11,110 bases of DNA from the NCBI GenBank assembly GCA_945889575.1, contig CAMDBY010000040.1:1-11110 (forward strand), read 5' to 3'. Below, piece by piece: positions 6,562-11,110 of the stretch. Positions within the stretch are counted from its first letter, which is position 1; each line of letters starts with the position of its first letter. Under the pieces are notes generated by a model. It was not told the DNA's origin, ran no database searches, and worked only from the letters and a program-made list of their open reading frames with translations. The DNA comes from Bifidobacterium breve (GTDB lineage: Bacteria; Actinomycetota; Acidimicrobiia; Acidimicrobiales; Ilumatobacteraceae). A program made the position numbers and the translations under genes.

Positions 6562-8025
6562 ATGGACACCATCAAGCAGCCACGCATGTCGCGCGCATAC
6601 CAAGTACTCAGCATCACTGCAATTGCAACTTTTTTAGTTTCACTCGATACCAGCATTGTTGTAGTTGCTCGTCGAGCGATTGAGGAAGACCTCGGGCACC
6701 CAACACTTCTGACATGGGTGTTTTCTGGTTACAACATTGCGTATGCAGCAGGTCTGTTAACTGCTGGTCGTTTCGCAGACGTCAATGGTCGCAAGCGTTC
6801 ATTCTTACGTGGTCTTGCACTATTCAGTATTGGCTCCATCTTGTGCGGTTTCGCACCAACGTCGTTGCTGCTTGTTCTTGCTCGCTTGGTGCAAGCAGTT
6901 GGCGGCGCCATGTTGACCCCAGCATCACTTGCACTAGTTCTTCCCGAGTTCCCCGTCGAGAAGCGCACCGTCGCAATCGGCATCTGGGGTGCTGTCGGCG
7001 GATTAGCTGCAGCACTTGGACCATGCATTGGTGGCGTTCTCGTTGACTGGTTGGATTGGCGTTCACTCTTTTTCATCAACGTGCCGTTCTGTGCCGTCAC
7101 TCTGTACTTGGGTAACAAAATTCTTCATGAGAGCAAAGACCCATCAGCCACAAAGCACGTTGACCTCATCGGCACTGCTCTGGGTTTGCCAGGTGTTGCA
7201 CTGGTGACACTTTCTGTTGTACAAAGTGGCGACTGGGGTTACATCGATCAGCGCACGATTGCTGCAATGGCAGTTGGTTGCATACTTCTCGGTTTCTTTG
7301 TGAAGCGATGCAGCACAGTCGATGATCCACTGCTTGATTTATCTTTGTTCAAGATGCCGTTCGTTGTTGCTGCAAACTTGTCCGGTTTCTTTTTCTCCAT
7401 CGGCTTCCTTGGCATGTGGATGTTGCAGATTCAGTGGCTACAAGTGGTGTGGCAATACAGCCCAACAAGATCAGGGCTTGCAACAGCAGCTGGTCCATTA
7501 ACTGCTGCAATTCTTGCTGCGCCAATGGGGCGTCTTGCCGGAAAATGGGGACACGGACGTGTTCTATTTCTTGGTTCAGTTCTGCTCACGATTGGCACTT
7601 TCGGTTTCAGTCTTTTCCTCGGGCCAACACCGCAGTTCCTCACCGTCTACTTGCCACTCATGATTATCTGTGGTTCAGGAGTCGGTTGCAGCATGTCAGT
7701 TCTGTCGGGTAGTGCCACTGCATTCTTGCCACCTAACAAATTTGCTATGGGCTCAGCCCTGAACACCACAGGACGTCAAATTGGTTCAGCACTTGGTGCT
7801 GCACTGGCGCTGTCTCTCACTGCACCAACGATTAACAGGCTCGTAGGTGGGTACTCAAGCAACCCACCTCGCTTGCCTTCATCTTCAGATCTGTTGCCAT
7901 ACCTCAATGCATGGCGTGTGATGGGTGCGATTTATCTTTTCGCTGGCATCGTCATGGTTGTTTTGTATAAGAAGCCAACAGAGCAACAGATGATTGAAGC
8001 TGGTGCTGTCGAGTTCGTGGATTAA
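6562..8025 (+). CDS. MFS transporter, DHA2 (14-helix) drug-exporter-like family
   Basis: The 487-residue protein has about 14 hydrophobic segments, the size and layout of the DHA2 proton-antiporter branch of the major facilitator superfamily. Recognisable motifs are LVSLDTSIVVVA in helix 1 (motif D1), GRFADVNGRKRS between helices 2 and 3 (motif A), LARLVQAVGGAMLTPAS (motif B), GAVGGLAAALGPCIGG (motif C) and DWRSLFFINVP after it. Such proteins usually export small hydrophobic molecules or metabolites at the cytoplasmic membrane. Motif D1 normally continues NVALP, but here it reads VVARR, placing Arg37 and Arg38 at the end of helix 1. The substrate is unknown. It may export a product of the upstream acyl-CoA genes or be independent, because it follows a 60-base gap. 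Its stop lies inside the convergent msrA gene. Confidence 0.92.
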   Translation: MDTIKQPRMSRAYQVLSITAIATFLVSLDTSIVVVARRAIEEDLGHPTLLTWVFSGYNIAYAAGLLTAGRFADVNGRKRSFLRGLALFSIGSILCGFAPTSLLLVLARLVQAVGGAMLTPASLALVLPEFPVEKRTVAIGIWGAVGGLAAALGPCIGGVLVDWLDWRSLFFINVPFCAVTLYLGNKILHESKDPSATKHVDLIGTALGLPGVALVTLSVVQSGDWGYIDQRTIAAMAVGCILLGFFVKRCSTVDDPLLDLSLFKMPFVVAANLSGFFFSIGFLGMWMLQIQWLQVVWQYSPTRSGLATAAGPLTAAILAAPMGRLAGKWGHGRVLFLGSVLLTIGTFGFSLFLGPTPQFLTVYLPLMIICGSGVGCSMSVLSGSATAFLPPNKFAMGSALNTTGRQIGSALGAALALSLTAPTINRLVGGYSSNPPRLPSSSDLLPYLNAWRVMGAIYLFAGIVMVVLYKKPTEQQMIEAGAVEFVD

Positions 8026-8675
8026 AGAATCCCGATTGAACAGCTAACGCCGGTACCACCAATACCGCAGTAACCATTCGGGTTCTTTCCGAGATACTGC
8101 TGGTGATACGGCTCTGCAAAGTAATAGTGAGCCAGCGGAGCGATCTCTGTTGTGATCTCTCCGTATCCAGCAGCAGTTAACAATTCTTGATACGCGTCAC
8201 GTGATTCTTCAGCCGCAATACGCTGTTCATCGTTTGCATAATAAATTGCACTGCGATATTGCGTACCCATGTCATTACCTTGGCGCATGCCTTGCGTTGG
8301 ATTGTGGTTTTCCCAGAACACACGCAACATATCCATGAGTGACAAGTTCGACGAGTCATACACGGCCATCAACGCTTCGGTGTGACCAGTAAGACCTGAA
8401 CACACTTCTTCATATGTTGGGTTCGGTGTGTAGCCACCTGCGTATCCAACACTTGTTGAATGCACGCCGGGCTGCTGCCAAAAAATACGCTCTGCTCCCC
8501 AGAAGCAACCCATGCCAAGAACAAGTGTCTGCATTTTTTCTGCCCACGGCCCCGTCAGCGACGTGCCCTTTTCGAAATGTGCCTCTGGCACTGGCATCGT
8601 TTGGTCTGTGCGCCCCGGCAAGGCTTGTGCTGGTGTAATCATCCCTGGAGTCTTTCGTCCGAACATGCCCGTCAC
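8022..8675 (-). CDS. msrA: Peptide-methionine (S)-S-oxide reductase MsrA
   Basis: The 217-residue enzyme reduces methionine-S-sulfoxide in proteins and free methionine, using thioredoxin. The catalytic GCFWGAE places the nucleophile at Cys57, and resolving cysteines lie at 203 (GYCGIGG) and 212 near the C-terminus. TGYAGGY-type (VGYAGGYTPNPTY), WENHNPTQGMRQGND and GTQYRSAIY segments are all intact. The N-terminal extension (TPAQALPGR, then PVPEAHF) and overall length resemble the E. coli-type enzyme, and no signal peptide is present, so it is cytoplasmic. The GTG at 8675 overlaps the upstream regulator's stop (GTGA), favouring translational coupling. The ATG at 8666, three codons in, would give an N-terminus closer to the family. 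Neither start has a strong ribosome binding site. It ends in a 4-base convergent overlap with the MFS gene. Confidence 0.95.
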   Translation of the reverse strand: MTGMFGRKTPGMITPAQALPGRTDQTMPVPEAHFEKGTSLTGPWAEKMQTLVLGMGCFWGAERIFWQQPGVHSTSVGYAGGYTPNPTYEEVCSGLTGHTEALMAVYDSSNLSLMDMLRVFWENHNPTQGMRQGNDMGTQYRSAIYYANDEQRIAAEESRDAYQELLTAAGYGEITTEIAPLAHYYFAEPYHQQYLGKNPNGYCGIGGTGVSCSIGIL

Positions 8676-9928
8676 GCTACTGAATGAAACCCCGAGTTAT
8701 GACACCGTAATTTCGCTTCTTCCTGAAGGGCCAGCAGTTCCTCATGTCCCGGGAACACCCTCAGCCCGGCAGTTACAGCAACCTCAAATGCAGCCATATC
8801 CCCTGTGGCTAGAGCCCAGGTCGCAACTTCCATTGCGGCTGTGATCGCCAAGATCACCAAACGTGTTGTTGTGCCATCCAGATCTGCCCATGAATACGAA
8901 GTGCCAGCAAACGGCACATCACGAACTTCAGAAAGAGCTCTAACAATCTCAGAAGAATTTTCTGAGTCCTTTCGAAAACTCTCCAAGGCGTTCACCATCA
9001 AAACATCGTCCGTAATGACCCGCATGCTTAGCGGTAAATCATCAGAGTATGTAGTCGGTGCCCAATCAGATCGTTCGGATTGTTGATCTAGTTCTGCAAG
9101 ACCTCTTCTCATGTCAGACACAATCGTCGAAAAAGTTGAGTCAGCGATATCTAAATCCCACATTGCAGTGCGGGCAGCTGACCGTCGTGATCTATCTCGG
9201 TTCAGTGCAAGCCAAGTCAGAAGTTCTAATGCACGACGCTTTCTAAACAGCGCGACATCCCCGGTCTCATTCTCAACTACTGGATATCCAAAAAGTTTGA
9301 CCACTAGGGCCCACTCCGTTACGACCGCAACTTGAGTCGTTTGATCTGGCAAGGGTCGTTCTACTGCTCTCAAAATCTGGACTACATCTGAGTTGCTCGT
9401 CAGGTCAATCATCTCGGCATTATTTACTTTATGGTTTTGAGCGCCCCGTTGAATATGTTCCATTGTTTGAAGTTCACAGTCCGTCAAGCGGTCTGGTGAG
9501 GTCATGTGCTGAATCTGTTCTCTGCGTCGTCGTAAAATATGAGCCAGTGCTCCAGCTGCAACTGCCGGTGAGAAAATTCCTGTTGTTGGGACGCCTTCAG
9601 ATTGATGTGCCACTACAGCTGGCAAATGATGTGAGGGCGGAGCAAACACCAGTGACGCACCAATCCATGTGATTGGCTTGTGGAAGAGCCGTAAATGATT
9701 TCGAAGTGCCAAGCGAGAGCGACCAACAATTAGCACCTGAAAAATTACAAGGGAAGTTGCAAGTACAAGTACATGCAACAAGAGAAGAAGTTCAGACAGA
9801 TTGATAGTTGCGTCGAGCAAGATGCCATTGATGCGGTCTTGACAGACCATAAAAATAATCTGATAGAGCGACCAGATTGGAATTGCAATAAGCCCACAAA
9901 AAGTTATGACATACCGGATGCGATTCAT
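8672..9928 (-). CDS. Membrane-anchored SARP/BTAD-like transcriptional regulator
   Basis: The 418-residue protein starts with hydrophobic helices at about 7-28 and 45-69. A third possible helix at 117-133 is followed by a basic RRRR stretch (133-136), as in membrane-bound actinobacterial SARP-like proteins. After a linker, residues 206-282 resemble an OmpR-type winged helix (VKLFGYPVV, then FRKRRALELLTWLALNR, TAMW and FSTIVSDMRRGLAEL). Residues about 303-410 resemble a bacterial transcriptional activator domain (VPFAGTSYSWAD, then a helical repeat ending FPGHEELLALQEEA). It probably senses or is tethered at the membrane and binds DNA, perhaps to control the pilus genes. Its ATG overlaps the TadG-like stop (TAATG), and its stop overlaps the msrA GTG (GTGA). 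No LysM domain was seen. Divergence is high, so the domain call rests on pattern and context. Confidence 0.72.
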   Translation of the reverse strand: MNRIRYVITFCGLIAIPIWSLYQIIFMVCQDRINGILLDATINLSELLLLLHVLVLATSLVIFQVLIVGRSRLALRNHLRLFHKPITWIGASLVFAPPSHHLPAVVAHQSEGVPTTGIFSPAVAAGALAHILRRRREQIQHMTSPDRLTDCELQTMEHIQRGAQNHKVNNAEMIDLTSNSDVVQILRAVERPLPDQTTQVAVVTEWALVVKLFGYPVVENETGDVALFRKRRALELLTWLALNRDRSRRSAARTAMWDLDIADSTFSTIVSDMRRGLAELDQQSERSDWAPTTYSDDLPLSMRVITDDVLMVNALESFRKDSENSSEIVRALSEVRDVPFAGTSYSWADLDGTTTRLVILAITAAMEVATWALATGDMAAFEVAVTAGLRVFPGHEELLALQEEAKLRCHNSGFHSVA

Positions 9929-10317
9929 TAGCCATCCACCACATCCACAGTTCGAATCACCCGAATCGTGCGGTCTCCGATTCCGATGATGCCAAGCATC
10001 CTCATTTGTACTTTTTGAGAAACTTCCACTGTTGCTTTCGCTCCCTGAACATCAAATTTTCCCGTAAGTCCGCGAACCACCAAATATGCTCGCATCGCTG
10101 AGGTGGCTAAGTCTTCGTCAATGCGAGGATGCCCGCTACGAATACCAACGAGTTGTTGTCCCCCCAATCGGGCGGCATTTTGTGCTGTATCCGACATTTC
10201 CATGTACATCGACACAACTCGTCCCCCGTCATAGGCCAAACCTGCCAACGACATAGTTGCCATTACGACACATACCATCATGGCTGAAAGAGATCCTTGA
10301 TTCTTTCTGTTCATCAT
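9928..10317 (-). CDS. TadG-like Flp pilus-associated protein
   Basis: The 129-residue protein has a short basic N-terminus (MNRKNQGS), one hydrophobic helix (about 12-30) and then YDGGRVVSMYMEMSDTAQNAARLGGQQ. This is the DGGR...(A)D.AA..G pattern typical of Tad/TadG-like proteins, which sit at the membrane as part of or beside the Flp pilus assembly. It is much shorter than classical TadG and resembles the short actinobacterial forms. The Glu expected five residues after the processing Gly is Met13 here. Its start overlaps the stop of the upstream TadE-like gene (ATGA), and its own stop overlaps the regulator's ATG. The start codon is doubled (ATGATG), and either ATG could be used. Confidence 0.78.
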   Translation of the reverse strand: MMNRKNQGSLSAMMVCVVMATMSLAGLAYDGGRVVSMYMEMSDTAQNAARLGGQQLVGIRSGHPRIDEDLATSAMRAYLVVRGLTGKFDVQGAKATVEVSQKVQMRMLGIIGIGDRTIRVIRTVDVVDG

Positions 10318-10718
10318 CGGCCTGAGAAATAATCCACTACTTCAGTGGACGTTGCTCGCACGGTTCGTTGAGGCAAGGACAAAAGCCCAAGTCCGGATGA
10401 TGAAACAACACACGTGATGGAAGTCGTCACTGTTTGGATACGTCCGATGTGACCCCTTGTTACTAAAACGTTTGCCCGTTCACATATCGATGTACTTCCG
10501 ACAAGGTCGTTATGGGCAGCCGCGACTCCACGCGAGATCATTGAATTGGAATTCGATTGAGATGCGATTCGTGCACTTACATCAGCTGCCCGATGTACTC
10601 GAAACGACGCATCAGTCAAACGCCCGACATGCACGATGAGGAGAAATAACATCATCAATGCAGGAACGAGAATGAGAGCTTCCACAGTTAGCGAACCACG
10701 CGAAGTGTTCCCTTTCAT
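10314..10718 (-). CDS. TadE-like minor pilin
   Basis: The 134-residue protein begins MKGNTSRGSLTVEALILVPA, a classic TadE-type prepilin N-terminus. It has a basic leader, Gly8 as the likely processing site, Glu13 at position +5 after it, then a hydrophobic helix to about residue 31. Cys79 and Cys103 in the C-terminal part may pair in a disulfide, as in many actinobacterial members. TadE proteins are minor pseudopilins of the Flp/Tad secretion and adhesion system, processed by a TadV-type peptidase, which is not in this window. A GGAG lies 8 bases before the ATG, the best ribosome binding site in this minus-strand operon. The ATG overlaps the preceding TadE-like gene's stop (ATGA), and its own stop overlaps the TadG-like ATG. 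Confidence 0.85.
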   Translation of the reverse strand: MKGNTSRGSLTVEALILVPALMMLFLLIVHVGRLTDASFRVHRAADVSARIASQSNSNSMISRGVAAAHNDLVGSTSICERANVLVTRGHIGRIQTVTTSITCVVSSSGLGLLSLPQRTVRATSTEVVDYFSGR

Positions 10719-11110
10719 CTGTTTTGCTCCATGAGGAACTGTTCGCGGCTAACAATTGCTGACCGTGTCACCGATGCAGGAAGAAATGGAACTACTGACT
10801 GAATCGCCACTTTCACTGTGACGCGGACGGACTTGCTACTAATTTCTAATGATGGTGCGGAATACATATGAGAACCCAAGTCAGAGACCACTTGTTCCAT
10901 TACATTCAGGGCCAGCACAACGTCATTTCCTTCGCTATTCGAGAATGCAGCAATCTGAGCCCCACGAATGGCTGCAGCATTCGCAACATGGGCACCATGG
11001 GCTAGCGCGGTTGCGTGAACACCGAGAAAGAAGATCCCGAGAATCGCCGGGACGAGTAGCACCGCTTGGATGCTGGTCTCGCCCCGGTTACGCCTCGCCT
11101 CGGAGGGCAG
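10715..11110 (-). CDS. TadE-like minor pilin, 5' end outside the window
   Basis: The frame is open to the right edge. Reading in from 11110, residues are LPSEARRNRGETSIQAVLLV, then PAILGIFFLGVHATALAHGA. This is a TadE-type N-terminus: basic leader, RG processing site, then a hydrophobic helix ending in VHATALAHGAHVANAAAIRGA. The GTG at 11062 is the only internal start near the beginning, but it would remove the basic leader and processing site, so the true start lies beyond the window edge. The residue at +5 after the Gly, normally Glu, is Gln (codon at 11068-11066). The rest is a small beta-rich domain with no Cys. Its stop overlaps the next TadE-like ATG (ATGA). It is probably a minor pilin in a Tad operon that continues to the right. 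Confidence 0.8.
   Translation of the reverse strand: MPSEARRNRGETSIQAVLLVPAILGIFFLGVHATALAHGAHVANAAAIRGAQIAAFSNSEGNDVVLALNVMEQVVSDLGSHMYSAPSLEISSKSVRVTVKVAIQSVVPFLPASVTRSAIVSREQFLMEQNR

Noticed and set aside
11060..11062. GTG at 11062 as the true start of the last TadE-like gene
   Set aside because: It would delete the basic leader, the RG processing site and the front of the membrane helix, all of which are readable in frame up to the window edge.

Overview
The window looks like chromosomal DNA of an actinobacterium, most likely class Acidimicrobiia. The signs are an acyl-CoA carboxylase beta gene with a small actinobacterial-type epsilon subunit, a membrane-anchored SARP/BTAD-type regulator next to TadE/TadG-like genes, GTG starts, and an exported protein ending in a Thr/Pro/Val tail of the TTTTVP kind common in that class. 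Base composition is moderate rather than very GC-rich. The taxonomic call is an inference; no rRNA or other marker is present. Coding density is very high: the longest gap without a gene is about 95 bases and no tRNA, CRISPR array or insertion sequence is seen.

Left edge (1-218): the first 41 codons of dnaX (clamp-loader gamma/tau) run leftward out of the window, divergent from the next gene across a 95-base gap.

Plus strand (219-8025): a large CopC/CopD-like membrane protein is followed by a tight cluster: an acyl-CoA (probably propionyl-CoA) carboxylase beta chain, an RDD membrane protein, a carboxylase epsilon-like small protein, a metallophosphoesterase and a family III CoA-transferase. 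Genes in the cluster are 6 bases apart or overlapping. A 14-helix-type MFS transporter follows after 60 bases with its own ribosome binding site. The cluster reads as an acyl-CoA handling operon, but the biotin carboxylase/carrier subunit is not in the window and the CoA-transferase substrate is unknown.

Minus strand (11110-8022): five genes run leftward and every neighbouring pair overlaps at stop/start: two TadE-like minor pilins (the first cut by the window edge), a TadG-like protein, a membrane-bound SARP/BTAD-like regulator and peptide methionine sulfoxide reductase MsrA. This is probably the distal end of a Flp/Tad pilus operon. Coupling of msrA to its end is the most unusual arrangement here. 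The msrA and MFS genes converge and overlap by 4 bases (TTAA), each stop lying inside the other gene.

No clearly new multi-gene system can be demonstrated from the sequence alone. The points most worth checking are the Tad-regulator-MsrA overlap chain, the Tad-like proteins lacking the usual Glu, the CopC-like domain without its copper ligands, and the RDD gene inserted between the carboxylase beta and epsilon genes.
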